Source of the DNA: Oscillospiraceae bacterium
GTDB lineage: Bacteria; Bacillota; Clostridia; Oscillospirales; SIG627
NCBI GenBank assembly: GCA_034925865.1
Contig: JAYFRN010000009.1
Location: forward strand, 18,728-82,727
DNA: 64,000 bases
Direction: 5' to 3'
A program made the position numbers and the translations under genes. Positions 18,536 through 27,494 of this stretch are shown in pieces. Under the pieces are notes generated by a model. The model was not told the origin of the DNA. It did no database searches and worked only from the letters and a program-made list of their open reading frames with translations. The stretch's first letter is position 1, and the number at the start of each line of letters is the position of its first letter.

Positions 18536-19009
18536 ATGAAGAACAAAACAAAACGCTCTTTGACCGGTTCCGGCAATGTTTTTTTAAGCGCGATTTCATC
18601 GGCGTTCGCCGGATTCATCCTTGCGCTTTGCGTTATGCTGCCTGCCGCCGCCGTAATATCAAAATCCGAAAAGCCCGAAACCTTTTACAGTATAGCGGCT
18701 ATAGCCTGTCTCGCCCTCGGTGCGGTATTCGCGGGCGCCCGCTTCACATCCAAAACCGGAAAAGCTCCCGGAGCCGCCATGCTTTGCGGAGCGGTGTTCG
18801 CATTGATTACCCTTGCTTTTTCCTTAAGCGCCGGAGCGGGGGGAAATTTAGATTTAATGAGCATCGTAAAGCTTGCAATATGTCTTGTCTTTTCTGCGAT
18901 CGGCAGTTATATCAATACAAGGCTGTCCAAGGGACGCGGCATAAAGAGCATAAAGAAGACGATATCGAATCCATCCTTCCGCCGTGCATTCGCAAAATCA
19001 AAGAAATAA
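18536..19009 (+). CDS. TIGR04086-type membrane protein
   Basis: The protein has 157 residues with four hydrophobic segments (about residues 17-42, 50-67, 78-100 and 108-127) and a basic C-terminal tail. The pattern fits the TIGR04086 family (YrzE-like), whose genes often sit beside scfA in Clostridia; family assignment is from pattern and context. RBS GGAGAAAT before ATG at 18536. The next gene on the strand is scfA, 200 nt downstream, with its own promoter. Confidence 0.75.
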   Translation: MKNKTKRSLTGSGNVFLSAISSAFAGFILALCVMLPAAAVISKSEKPETFYSIAAIACLALGAVFAGARFTSKTGKAPGAAMLCGAVFALITLAFSLSAGAGGNLDLMSIVKLAICLVFSAIGSYINTRLSKGRGIKSIKKTISNPSFRRAFAKSKK

Positions 19010-19144
19010 CAGGCGGATAATTTTAAACACATGACAGGATAAAATACCAGAACCTTCGCCGTATGATTTGCCGGCGGAGGTTTTCGCCTGCAATCTTTTA
19101 ATAATAAAACGCTTTCATTGTAAGAAAATATTCAAAATAAAGTG

Positions 19145-19173
19145 TTGATTTTGTATCCGGCGTATGTTATAAT
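19145..19173 (+). promoter_or_regulatory. Promoter of scfA
   Basis: TTGATT (19145-19150), 17-bp spacer and TATAAT (19168-19173) with TGT extended -10, about 37 nt before the start codon. Confidence 0.85.
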
Positions 19174-19209
19174 CACTTTGTTTAAAATTATGGCGAAAGG
19201 CGATTCATC

Positions 19210-19356
19210 ATGAAAAACATTAAAACAATAAATACGAAGAAATCAATTACACAAATTAAAAAGTCCGGATGCGGCGAATGCCAGGCCTCCTGCCAATCCG
19301 CGTGCAAAACATCATGCACGGTTGCTAATCAGAAATGCGAAAGGGTCTCAAAGTAA
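19210..19356 (+). CDS. scfA: SCIFF precursor peptide (six cysteines in forty-five residues)
   Basis: This 48-residue peptide has an N-terminal Lys/Thr/Ile-rich leader (MKNIKTINTKKS) and a core with Cys at 21, 24, 28, 32, 36 and 43 (GCGECQASCQSACKTSC, then QKC). The spacing and the sequence around it are those of SCIFF, a ranthipeptide precursor modified by a radical-SAM enzyme to thioether crosslinks. AAAGG precedes the ATG. A terminator-like hairpin at 19402-19440 separates it from the maturase gene scfB, 285 nt downstream, so peptide and enzyme may be expressed at different levels. The biological role of SCIFF is unresolved. Confidence 0.95.
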   Translation: MKNIKTINTKKSITQIKKSGCGECQASCQSACKTSCTVANQKCERVSK

Positions 19357-19399
19357 TATAATTCTTTGAGGCTCTGCTGTGCATACTTTTTAACGCGGA

Positions 19400-19440
19400 A
19401 GGGGGTAATGAGGAATTTTTCATTACCCTCTTTATTTTTA
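19400..19440 (+). terminator. Terminator or attenuator after scfA
   Basis: GGGTAATG-AGGAATTTTT-CATTACCC followed by CTCTTTATTTTTA. It could partly terminate transcription before scfB. Confidence 0.75.
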
Positions 19441-19459
19441 AATTTTTATTTGCGATGAG

Positions 19460-19550
19460 TATTATTAAAATTATTGTCTGAATTATAAGAGAAGCTCTAT
19501 ATCATAGCCTTTCTCTTAATAAAGCGGTATAATTTACGCATCAATAAACA
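19460..19550 (-). repeat. Nested-palindrome repeat element, copy 3 (diverged)
   Basis: In inverted orientation, the inner hairpin AAGAGAAAGGCTATGATATAG and the outer end TTTTAATAATA are recognisable; other parts have drifted. It sits between scfA and scfB. Confidence 0.55.
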
Positions 19551-19641
19551 GCAGTTTTTTATATGAGACTTTTTCTCACGAGAACTAATTGTCTAATTTA
19601 CTCGCAAATAAGCACATATTATAATTATTAAGGACTATAAA

Positions 19642-21081
19642 ATGCAATACGGTATGATTCATAAATTTGCTTCCGATGGTTATTATCTTGTCCTCGATGT
19701 AAATTCCAACACTCTACATTCGGTAACAAAACCGATTTACGATATACTTGATTTTATTGCCCCACCGTTTTCCGAAAATATTCCGGAATCTCTGTACGGA
19801 GAAAAAGCTCTTTCATATTTAGACGAAGAGACGCTTTCCGAGTGCTGGGCGGAAATTCGCGAACTGTATGACGCCGGGATGCTGTATTCTGCCTTGCCGG
19901 AGCTTGACAGCGCCGCAATGAACTTTGATTCTATGCCGATAAAGTCAATGTGCCTGCATATAGCGCATGACTGCAACATGAGATGCCGCTATTGCTTTGC
20001 TGAAACAGGCAGCTTTCACAGCGAACGCTCTATGATGAGCTATGAAACCGGAAAAGCGGCTCTTGATTTTTTATATAAAGCATCCGGTAAAATACGCAAT
20101 CTCGAGGTCGATTTTTTTGGCGGTGAACCGCTCATGAACTTCGACGTTGTGAAAAGCCTCGTCACTTATGCCCGTGAGCGTGAGAAAACGCTTGACAAGC
20201 ATATAAGATTCACGATAACCACGAACGGCTCGCTGCTTGACGATGAGTCGATCGCGTTTATAAATGAAAATACGGATAATGCAGTGCTTTCCTGTGACGG
20301 GCGACGTGAAATACACGACTTCATGCGCCCCGCAGAAGACGGAAGCGGCACATACGACACAATCATGCCAGCTTTTAAAAAGCTTGTCGCCGAACGCGGC
20401 GAAAAAAGCTATTACATACGCGGGACATACACACGTAAAAACCTCGATTTTTCGCGTGACGTGCTTGCTATGGCCGCCGAGGGCTTTGATCAGATCTCCG
20501 TTGAGCCGGTCGTACTTTCTCCGGAAAGCCCATATTCAATACGCGAGGAGGACCTTCCGCGGATACGCGCCGAATACGACGTGCTTGCCGCGGAATTGAT
20601 ACGACGCAAGCAGAAAAAGGAAGGGATGTTCAACTTCTTCCACTTTATGGTCGACCTTGACGAAGGCCCGTGTATATACAAACGCATAAAAGGCTGCGGA
20701 AGCGGGAGAGAATACATCTCGGTGACGCCGACGGGAGATATATATCCTTGTCACCAATTTGTCGGGAAAACCGAATTTATGATGGGAAATGTCTTTGAAG
20801 GAAGCATTGACCAGAAAATCAGAAAGCAATTCACACGTGCCGCCGTGCTGTCAATACCGAAATGCCGCGACTGCTGGGCCAAATTTTTCTGCGGCGGCGG
20901 GTGCGCGGCCAATAACTACAGCTTTAATTCCGATATTAATATTCCCTATTCGATCGGCTGTGAAACCGAAAGGAAACGGCTTGAATGCGCATTGATGCTC
21001 AAAGCCGCGGAAAACGGGGAACCGCTTGAAGCGGAGTCGCCCGAAGCGAAATCGTTCGAAGCGAAGAAAGCTCAGCATTAA
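19642..21081 (+). CDS. scfB: SCIFF radical-SAM maturase
   Basis: The protein has 479 residues. An N-terminal peptide-binding region (about 1-95) precedes a radical-SAM core with the 4Fe-4S motif C111-x3-C115-x2-C118 (HDCNMRCRYCFA). FFGGEPLMNF near residue 157 and a GCGSGREYISVTPTGDIYPCHQF segment belong to the core and SPASM linkage. A SPASM domain for auxiliary clusters has CRDCWAKFFCGGGC near residues 410-425. The enzyme installs thioether crosslinks on ScfA. It directly precedes a deacetylase gene (5 nt spacing), which may be co-transcribed. The upstream sequence TTAAGGAC gives a fair RBS for the ATG at 19642. Confidence 0.95.
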   Translation: MQYGMIHKFASDGYYLVLDVNSNTLHSVTKPIYDILDFIAPPFSENIPESLYGEKALSYLDEETLSECWAEIRELYDAGMLYSALPELDSAAMNFDSMPIKSMCLHIAHDCNMRCRYCFAETGSFHSERSMMSYETGKAALDFLYKASGKIRNLEVDFFGGEPLMNFDVVKSLVTYAREREKTLDKHIRFTITTNGSLLDDESIAFINENTDNAVLSCDGRREIHDFMRPAEDGSGTYDTIMPAFKKLVAERGEKSYYIRGTYTRKNLDFSRDVLAMAAEGFDQISVEPVVLSPESPYSIREEDLPRIRAEYDVLAAELIRRKQKKEGMFNFFHFMVDLDEGPCIYKRIKGCGSGREYISVTPTGDIYPCHQFVGKTEFMMGNVFEGSIDQKIRKQFTRAAVLSIPKCRDCWAKFFCGGGCAANNYSFNSDINIPYSIGCETERKRLECALMLKAAENGEPLEAESPEAKSFEAKKAQH

Positions 21082-21086
21082 TAATC

Positions 21087-22520
21087 ATGAAAAAGAATTC
21101 AATCAATCATATAATCGCATTAATACTGTGTCTGGCTTTGGTCTTTTCGTACCTTTGTTCATGTGATATCGGCAATAATATACGTGATAAATATGCCGGC
21201 GAAATGTGCAATCAGGGGAATAAATCCCTATTTTGTGATAATTACGGAGTGTTTTTTGCATCGACGCTTAAGCTGACAGGTGAAAACGCTCCGACAGCAA
21301 CCATAATCAAAAGCAGCGACGGAAAGCTGTACGCCGCATATCCGCAATTTACCGCCGCGTCACTGACAGACACGGTCAAATCAGAGATTGACGGCTTTAT
21401 ATCCAAAGTAAAGCTTCCGGAAAACGATCAGAAAAAGCTTGATTATACCGCAGAGGTTTTTTCGAACTATATCAATTTCACGTTCGCTTTAACTTCATCC
21501 TCAGCAAAAGATGACCGCGTATTCATGTTTTGCCTTGATACAAGTTCCGGAACGATTCCTTCTCTCAAAGCTCTTTTCAAATACGAGAAATTCGCCGAAA
21601 CACTGTATCCTTACATTAAAAGCCAGATATCCGGGAACAGTGCGTTTTCAGGTCTCTATGACAGTGAAAAGCTCGCTTCATTCTGCGAAACTAAATCCGA
21701 AATAAAGTATTTTCACCGCACTGCCGCCGGAGCCACCTTGTTTTTCGATGATTCTACATTTGCCGGCGAAGGCAAAACATTAAAGCTTTTCATATCAAAC
21801 AGCGTTCTTGACACCGCAGGCAAACCCGGAGGAACAGATAATTACAACCCTGTTGTTGACAACAACGAAAAAGTGATTGCTCTTAGCTTTGACGACGGTC
21901 CCAATCCGCTTCAAACACCCAGACTTCTTGATATGATTGAGAGATACGGCATAAAAGTTACCTTTTTCCAAATAGGTGAACAGATAGGTTCAAAGGATGG
22001 CAAAGTATTTCCAGAATCAAAAAAGATTTTGGAACGTCAGATTTCACTTGGCTGTGAAATAGGTAATCACTCATATACTCACGCGAATTTTAACAATATC
22101 ACGGATGCGGAAGCAAAAAAAGAGCTTGAGCTGACAAGCTCTTTGATTACCAGCGCATGCGGAGAATATCCGATTCTCTTTCGTCCGCCAGGAGGAAACA
22201 TAAAAAACAAAAAGTCTCTCTGCACGGAGCTTGGATATTTCATTATCAACTGGGCCGTAGATACAGAAGACTGGAAGCTTAAAAAGCTTGCGACCGAAGA
22301 AGCCACGGCACAAATACTTCAGACCGTCAAATCAAACGCGAAATCCGGAAGAATAATACTCATGCACGACCTCTATAAAAACTCGGTAGACGCAGCGGAG
22401 CATGTGATAGAATACCTTCTTTCGGAGGGCTATCGCTTTGTAACAATAAGCGAACTATGCGATCTCAGAAACAAAACACCGGACGGTCAGGTAATATTTA
22501 ACCGATCAAGTCTGGCATAA
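21087..22520 (+). CDS. Exported polysaccharide deacetylase (PdaC-like), probable lipoprotein
   Basis: The protein has 477 residues. A lipoprotein-type signal ends near Cys 28 (YLCSC). Residues about 40-250 form a DUF3298-like or RsiV-like region, and residues about 265-470 a NodB deacetylase domain with its five motifs: SFDDGP, GNHSYTHANF, FRPPGG, DTEDW and ILMHD. The first two motifs carry the metal-binding Asp/His residues. The enzyme should deacetylate peptidoglycan or another surface glycan outside the cell. Its start codon lies 5 nt after the scfB stop, suggesting co-transcription with scfB, although a functional link is not established. Confidence 0.9.
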   Translation: MKKNSINHIIALILCLALVFSYLCSCDIGNNIRDKYAGEMCNQGNKSLFCDNYGVFFASTLKLTGENAPTATIIKSSDGKLYAAYPQFTAASLTDTVKSEIDGFISKVKLPENDQKKLDYTAEVFSNYINFTFALTSSSAKDDRVFMFCLDTSSGTIPSLKALFKYEKFAETLYPYIKSQISGNSAFSGLYDSEKLASFCETKSEIKYFHRTAAGATLFFDDSTFAGEGKTLKLFISNSVLDTAGKPGGTDNYNPVVDNNEKVIALSFDDGPNPLQTPRLLDMIERYGIKVTFFQIGEQIGSKDGKVFPESKKILERQISLGCEIGNHSYTHANFNNITDAEAKKELELTSSLITSACGEYPILFRPPGGNIKNKKSLCTELGYFIINWAVDTEDWKLKKLATEEATAQILQTVKSNAKSGRIILMHDLYKNSVDAAEHVIEYLLSEGYRFVTISELCDLRNKTPDGQVIFNRSSLA

Positions 22521-22542
22521 AATAATTCAGGAGTACCATCAG

Positions 22543-24216
22543 ATGGAAATGATGTATAAACGTTTTTTGGAAACCGAAAAAACCGGCCCCAACGGAGAGC
22601 TGATCGATTTTAAATGGAAAAAGCTCGAAAGCTTTAATTTTGCTTATGACGTTGTGGATGTCATAGCAAAGGAAACACCGGATAAACGCGCCCTGCTGTG
22701 GGTAAATGACAAAGGCGAAAAACGCAATATAACGTTTTCGGAGCTTTCCGAAAAAAGTGATGCGCTTGCCGCGTTTCTTATGTCTAAGGGCATTAAAAAG
22801 GGCGATAAAATCATGCTCGTTATGAAGCGTCACTATGAATACTGGTATTCATACCTGGCTCTTCATAAAATAGGAGCGGTGGGCATACCGGCCACGAGTC
22901 AGCTTTTAGCAAAGGATTATATATATCGCTTTGAGCTCGCGGATGTTGCCGGAATTATCGCGACAGGCGACGGCCAGGTCGCCGAATATATCGACGAAGC
23001 GGAAAGCCATTATCATCCGATATTAAAAATATTGAACAAGACAAAGCGAACCGGCTGGTACAATTTTCAGTCAGCGATCGATTCCGCGCCAAAATTCATA
23101 AAACCTGCTCCGGACGAGCTTCCGAAGCCCGATGATACGATGCTTTTGTATTTCACCTCGGGTACCACCGGAATGCCGAAAATGGTAATGCACGATTTTA
23201 TGTATCCGCTCGGTCTTACTCCGATGGCGCTTTACTGGCATAAGGTTGTTCCGGGCGGCCTTCATATCACGGTCGCCGAAACCGGCTGGGCAAAAGCGGC
23301 ATGGGGAAAAATGTACGGCGCATGGATGGCCGACTGTGCGTTTTTCGTATATGACCATGACAGATTCCACGCTGCCGATCTATTGGATGTCATAACAAAA
23401 TATAAAGTCACGACTTTTTGCGCTCCTCCCACGATTTATAGATTCATGATTCAGGAAGATCTCACAAAATACGATTTCTCGCATCTTACTCACGCGTCAA
23501 TAGCGGGTGAAGCGCTGAATCCTGAGGTTTTCAATCGTTTTTATAAAGCCACAGGTCTTAAACCTATGGAAGGCTATGGCCAGACAGAGCTTGTGCTCGT
23601 TGCGTCCACGCTTTTCTACATGGAGCCTAAGCCCGGATCAATGGGTAAAGCAGTTCCGTATCTTCCGCTTGACATTGTTGACGACGACGGCAACACAGTC
23701 GACAACGGCGTCAACGGCGAAATAGTCTTGAGATGCACTCCTTCTGATAAACAATACGGAATATTCAAGGGTTATTATAAAGACGAAGAAATGACGAATT
23801 CCGTATGGCAAAACGGAATGTATCACACCGGCGATATCGCATGGCGCGATGAGGACGGTTATCTTTGGTTCGTCAGCCGCAAGGACGATGTCATAAAATC
23901 AAGCGGATACCGTATAGGTCCGTTTGAAGTTGAAAGCGTCCTTATGGAGCATCCCGCCGTTGTGGAATGCGCGGTCACCGGAGCTCCGGATCCGGTCAGA
24001 GGTCAGGTTGTGAAAGCGACTGTCGTTCTAGCCAAGGGATACGAACCCACGGAAGAATTGAAAAAGGATATTCAGAACTATGTCAAAACACACACCGCTC
24101 CATATAAATATCCCCGCATAGTTGACTTCGTAGACAGTCTTCCCAAAACTATCAGCAGCAAGATCCGCCGTGTAGAAATCCGTGAATCCGACAAAGCAAA
24201 ATCATATTCAGACTGA
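22543..24216 (+). CDS. AMP-binding acyl-CoA synthetase (medium-chain or acetyl type)
   Basis: The protein has 557 residues with the ANL adenylation superfamily signatures in order: YFTSGTTGMPKM near residue 203 (P-loop), GYGQTE near 343, YHTGD near 426, and the C-terminal catalytic lysine region PKTISSKIRR near 536. It activates a carboxylic acid with ATP and transfers it to CoA. The overall pattern suggests the acetyl-CoA synthetase/medium-chain (ACSM-like) branch, but the acid is not determined. It follows the deacetylase gene by 22 nt and may be part of the same transcript. Start ATG at 22543, with CAGGAG upstream. Confidence 0.92.
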   Translation: MEMMYKRFLETEKTGPNGELIDFKWKKLESFNFAYDVVDVIAKETPDKRALLWVNDKGEKRNITFSELSEKSDALAAFLMSKGIKKGDKIMLVMKRHYEYWYSYLALHKIGAVGIPATSQLLAKDYIYRFELADVAGIIATGDGQVAEYIDEAESHYHPILKILNKTKRTGWYNFQSAIDSAPKFIKPAPDELPKPDDTMLLYFTSGTTGMPKMVMHDFMYPLGLTPMALYWHKVVPGGLHITVAETGWAKAAWGKMYGAWMADCAFFVYDHDRFHAADLLDVITKYKVTTFCAPPTIYRFMIQEDLTKYDFSHLTHASIAGEALNPEVFNRFYKATGLKPMEGYGQTELVLVASTLFYMEPKPGSMGKAVPYLPLDIVDDDGNTVDNGVNGEIVLRCTPSDKQYGIFKGYYKDEEMTNSVWQNGMYHTGDIAWRDEDGYLWFVSRKDDVIKSSGYRIGPFEVESVLMEHPAVVECAVTGAPDPVRGQVVKATVVLAKGYEPTEELKKDIQNYVKTHTAPYKYPRIVDFVDSLPKTISSKIRRVEIRESDKAKSYSD

Positions 24217-24261
24217 AATTTCAATAAAATCAAAATATTGTCATAACTTTTGGAGGAAAAA

Positions 24262-25128
24262 ATGAAAATATCCGTAACTACCTATAGCTTCGGTTCGCTT
24301 ATAGCCGAAGATGCGCTCGGACTCAAGGGCATGATGGAAAAGATAAAGGAATTCGGCGGCGACGCAATCGAGTATTCAGTTTCAAACCGTCCATATGACG
24401 AATTTATTGAATACGGCAAAAAAGCTAAAGCGGCATCGGAAGAAGCCGGGATAGATACCGCCGCATTCTGCACCGGTGCCGACTTCATAAACGGAAGCAA
24501 CGGCAGCCTTAAAGACGAAATAAAACGCGTTCAACAGCTGGTTGATGTGGCCGAAGCCTTCGGCGCAAGAGTTATGCGTCACGACACCGCTTACGGTTTT
24601 TCAGATAGCGTCAAATCAAAGAGAAGCTTTGACAGCGCGCTTCCCCGCATAATCGAGGGCTGCAGAGAGGTGACAAAATATGCCGAGCAAAAAGGCATAG
24701 TCACCTGCACCGAAAATCACGGATACTTTTCACAGGACGCCGACAGAGTGGAAAAAATCATCGACGGCGTCGGCGAAGACAATTTCGGCTCACTTGTAGA
24801 CTTCGGAAATTTCCTCTGTGCTGACGGAGATCCTGTAAAATCAGTCGGTCTTCTCGCTCAATATGCACGTCATGCGCATGCAAAAGACTTTTATTACAAG
24901 CCGGGCTATCTCGACAACCCCGGCGAACAATGGTTTCAAAACCGCAACGGCAACTATTTGAAAGGTACAATCATCGGTCACGGCGTCGTCCCGATCCGCC
25001 AGTGCATAAATATTCTCCGTAAAAACGGATATGACGGATATGTCACAGTCGAATTCGAGGGCTACGAGGACAGACTCGACGCAATAAGAATAGGCATTTC
25101 CAACCTCAAGAGGTTTATGGCTGAATAA
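24262..25128 (+). CDS. Sugar phosphate isomerase/epimerase-like TIM-barrel protein
   Basis: The protein has 288 residues of the xylose-isomerase-like TIM-barrel (AP endonuclease family 2) type: MKISVTTYSFGS at the start, ARVMRHDTAYG, TCTENHGYFS with a metal-binding Glu/His pair near residues 152-154, SLVDFGNFL, HAKDFYYKPG, and VTVEFEGYED near the C-terminus with the last metal-binding Glu. The substrate is unknown. GGAGG at 24252-24256 fixes the ATG at 24262; a TTG further up in the same frame has no such site. Its stop codon lies inside or at the edge of repeat copy 4. Confidence 0.88.
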   Translation: MKISVTTYSFGSLIAEDALGLKGMMEKIKEFGGDAIEYSVSNRPYDEFIEYGKKAKAASEEAGIDTAAFCTGADFINGSNGSLKDEIKRVQQLVDVAEAFGARVMRHDTAYGFSDSVKSKRSFDSALPRIIEGCREVTKYAEQKGIVTCTENHGYFSQDADRVEKIIDGVGEDNFGSLVDFGNFLCADGDPVKSVGLLAQYARHAHAKDFYYKPGYLDNPGEQWFQNRNGNYLKGTIIGHGVVPIRQCINILRKNGYDGYVTVEFEGYEDRLDAIRIGISNLKRFMAE

Positions 25129-25214
25129 CTCGTCACTTACGCTTAAGAGAAAAGGCTCTGATATAAGGGCCTTTCTCTTATAAAACAATATTATTAATCG
25201 CCTTTTAATAATAA
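25126..25214 (+). repeat. Nested-palindrome repeat element, copy 4
   Basis: It starts TAACTCG at the stop codon of the isomerase gene, has the inner hairpin TTAAGAGAAAAGGC ... GCCTTTCTCTTA around CTCTGATATAAG, and ends TTTTAATAATAA. The left end is shortened relative to copies 6 and 7. Confidence 0.75.
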
Positions 25215-25228
25215 ATTGCCAACTTTAA

Positions 25229-25327
25229 AATCGCAGAATAGTCTGCGTACCTGAGTTACCCTTATACTATTCGGAACACCATTCCGAATAGTATTAATAA
25301 ATTTTTATGCAGACTTCCCTATTCTGC
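25229..25327. repeat. Nested palindromic structure
   Basis: An inner perfect hairpin ATACTATTCGGAA ... TTCCGAATAGTAT is flanked by GCAGAATAGTCTGC on the left and GCAGACTTCCCTATTCTGC on the right, which are reverse complements of each other except for five extra bases. The 13-bp inner stem with this outer pair could extrude as a cruciform or fold in RNA. Function unknown. Confidence 0.6.
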
Positions 25328-25470
25328 CTTTAAGAATTATTTGAAAACTTTAATTTTCTCATTTGAACTTTTTTAAAAGCCCCGGGATTTTACGCGAAAA
25401 TTCTCCAAACGGGGGTTTCGGGGAAAGCGCCCGGATTGTAATATTATTATTATTAAAACGGAGGCGGGTC

Positions 25471-26148
25471 ATGTCCGGAAAAAAATCGCACGGAGCGCAG
25501 CTCACATATAAACAGACGTTTACACTTGTTATATGCTGTATTGTTGTTCTGGCTCTTTTGGGAACGGCCGCGGCCGCTCTGATAAAATATAAAAATGATA
25601 ACGGCTTTTGGTTCTGGGAACGTTTTTCCGCACCGGAGAATACCGGCGGTCCTTCCGTAGAATACTACGAAGCGAATTATGATGAAAACATTTTTGAAGA
25701 CAAGGACTATATGTCGCTTGTCAGAGACATATATTATACAACCGGCGGATATACCGAACTTCTTGACAAAGCCGGATGCGAAAGCAAAGGCAAAGACGCC
25801 GTATTTTTTCGCGAATTTTTTGACGCCATAATATCCGGAGACGCGGATACCTATAATACGTTTTTCATGAAGAACTATTTCGAAACTAATGAAAAAGATG
25901 ACAGCTTCACAATGCAGCGCATATACGATATTTCTGTCACCGTTCGTGAAGACACCGAAACAGAGCTGAATGGCGCCAAAATAAAATGCAGCAATTATAT
26001 CGTTTCGTATAAAATCATGAAGAATAACGGAACTTTCAGGCTAGGTATTCCCAGCGATACCGTAAAGCCACAGCTTTATAGATTAATTGAAGAAAACGGC
26101 AAGCTGAAAATTCACAGCATATTAGAAATTAAAACAATTTATGAATAG
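25471..26148 (+). CDS. Single-pass membrane protein, unknown function
   Basis: The protein has 225 residues from the ATG at 25471 (GGAGGCGGGTC immediately upstream); an earlier in-frame start at 25363 lacks a site. A hydrophobic segment at about residues 17-39 is followed by an extracytoplasmic acidic, tyrosine-rich domain (about 60-220). The family is not recognised. It lies 9 nt before the phosphoglycerate mutase gene and is probably co-transcribed with it. Confidence 0.7.
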   Translation: MSGKKSHGAQLTYKQTFTLVICCIVVLALLGTAAAALIKYKNDNGFWFWERFSAPENTGGPSVEYYEANYDENIFEDKDYMSLVRDIYYTTGGYTELLDKAGCESKGKDAVFFREFFDAIISGDADTYNTFFMKNYFETNEKDDSFTMQRIYDISVTVREDTETELNGAKIKCSNYIVSYKIMKNNGTFRLGIPSDTVKPQLYRLIEENGKLKIHSILEIKTIYE

Positions 26149-26157
26149 GGATAAAAA

Positions 26158-27381
26158 ATGAAATATCTCGTAATGCTTGGCGACGGCATGGCGGATTTGC
26201 CTGTTCCGTCGCTCGGCGGCAAGACACCGCTGGAAACAGCTATAAAACCTGTTATGGATTATTTGGCCGCACACGGCCGAGGCGGCCTAGTTAAAACTGT
26301 TCCCGACGGAATGGTTCCGGAAAGCGACACCGCAAATCTTGCCGTTCTCGGATACGATCCGCTTATATACTCGAAGGGACGTTCTCCCCTTGAAGCGATG
26401 AGCATAGGTCTTTCCATGGCTCCAGATGATGTCGCTTTCAGATGCAACCTCGTCACAATATCAGATGACGAACCGTATGAATCAAAGATCATGCTCGATC
26501 ACAGCGCCGGCGAAATCACAACAGAGGAAGCTGACGAGCTGATACGCTCGCTTGACGAATATTTTGGAAACGATGTAAGGCATTTATATACCGGCGTCAG
26601 TTACCGCCATTGCATGATATGGAAAAATCCTCCCGGATCCGATAAATCCGAACGCATATATGATTTTTCGCGCCCGCATGATATTCTTGGCAAGCCCATA
26701 GGCGAATATATTCCGAAGGGATCGATTGGCGGCGAATACGGCATGATGTATCCAGAAAGCTATAAACTGCTGATAAATCATCCGGTAAACAAGAAGCGGA
26801 TTGGACGCGGTCTTCGTCCGGCAAACTCCATATGGTTATGGAGTCCCGGGAAAAAGCCCGCTCTTCCGAGCTTTAAAGCGCGTTTTGGCCTTGACGGAAC
26901 GGTTATTTCAGCCGTGGATCTTATAAAGGGGATTGCAATATGCGCCGAGCTTAAGGCACCGAGCATACCCGGAGCAACGGGAACGGTCAACACCAACTAC
27001 GAAGGGAAAGCACACGCGGCTATACACGCGTTCAATTCCGGAGACAGCTTTGTTTATATTCATGTTGAGGGTCCGGACGAATGCGGCCACCGTGCCGAAA
27101 TCGAGAACAAAGTCAAAGCTATCGAGCTGATAGATTCTAAAATTTTATCTCCGGTTAAGAATTATCTTGACAGTATGGGCGAGAGATACCGCATACTTCT
27201 GCTTCCGGATCACCCGACACCTCTCTGCCTTCGCACGCACACGCGTGAACCCGTCCCGTTTGTCATATATGACAGCGACGATATAAACGCTTCCGGAATT
27301 TCATCTTTTACGGAAAACTCCATGAAGTCAGGTGAATTCGTGCCTGAGGGGCAAAAGCTTATAAATATGTTAATCGGTTGA
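26158..27381 (+). CDS. apgM: Cofactor-independent phosphoglycerate mutase (ApgM type)
   Basis: The protein has 407 residues of the archaeal-type phosphoglycerate mutase of the alkaline phosphatase superfamily. MKYLVMLGDGMADLP carries the first metal Asp (D9), the nucleophile Ser lies in ESDTANLAVLGYDP (S56), and HVEGPDECGHR and LLLPDHPTP complete the metal sites. It interconverts 3- and 2-phosphoglycerate in glycolysis and gluconeogenesis. The ATG follows the upstream membrane-protein gene by 9 nt with only a weak AGGG, suggesting translational coupling. Confidence 0.93.
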   Translation: MKYLVMLGDGMADLPVPSLGGKTPLETAIKPVMDYLAAHGRGGLVKTVPDGMVPESDTANLAVLGYDPLIYSKGRSPLEAMSIGLSMAPDDVAFRCNLVTISDDEPYESKIMLDHSAGEITTEEADELIRSLDEYFGNDVRHLYTGVSYRHCMIWKNPPGSDKSERIYDFSRPHDILGKPIGEYIPKGSIGGEYGMMYPESYKLLINHPVNKKRIGRGLRPANSIWLWSPGKKPALPSFKARFGLDGTVISAVDLIKGIAICAELKAPSIPGATGTVNTNYEGKAHAAIHAFNSGDSFVYIHVEGPDECGHRAEIENKVKAIELIDSKILSPVKNYLDSMGERYRILLLPDHPTPLCLRTHTREPVPFVIYDSDDINASGISSFTENSMKSGEFVPEGQKLINMLIG

Positions 27382-27412
27382 AAACCGATGCGGTTGAAAA
27401 CCGATGCGGTTT
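27375..27412 (+). repeat. Tandem 16-bp duplication at the end of apgM
   Basis: CGGTTGAAAACCGATG occurs twice in tandem over and after the apgM stop codon. The unit can form ATCGGTT-GA-AAACCGAT hairpins and is followed by a short T-rich stretch; it may act as a weak terminator. Confidence 0.55.
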
Positions 27413-27465
27413 ATTTATAAGTGTTTGAACAAATTGCAAATTTTACTGTTTTTTGAAAATTGTAA

Positions 27466-27494
27466 TTGATTATTTTATAGCTTTATGCTATACT
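27466..27494 (+). promoter_or_regulatory. Promoter of rplS
   Basis: TTGATT (27466-27471), 17-bp spacer and TATACT (27489-27494). The leader of about 95 nt (27502-27596) contains small hairpins and might carry autoregulatory structure, which I cannot confirm. Confidence 0.75.

Noticed and set aside
24841-25269. Minus-strand frames beginning MFYKRKA at 25188 and 45269
   Set aside because: Their shared start is simply the translated inner hairpin of repeat copies 4 and 8, not a protein family.
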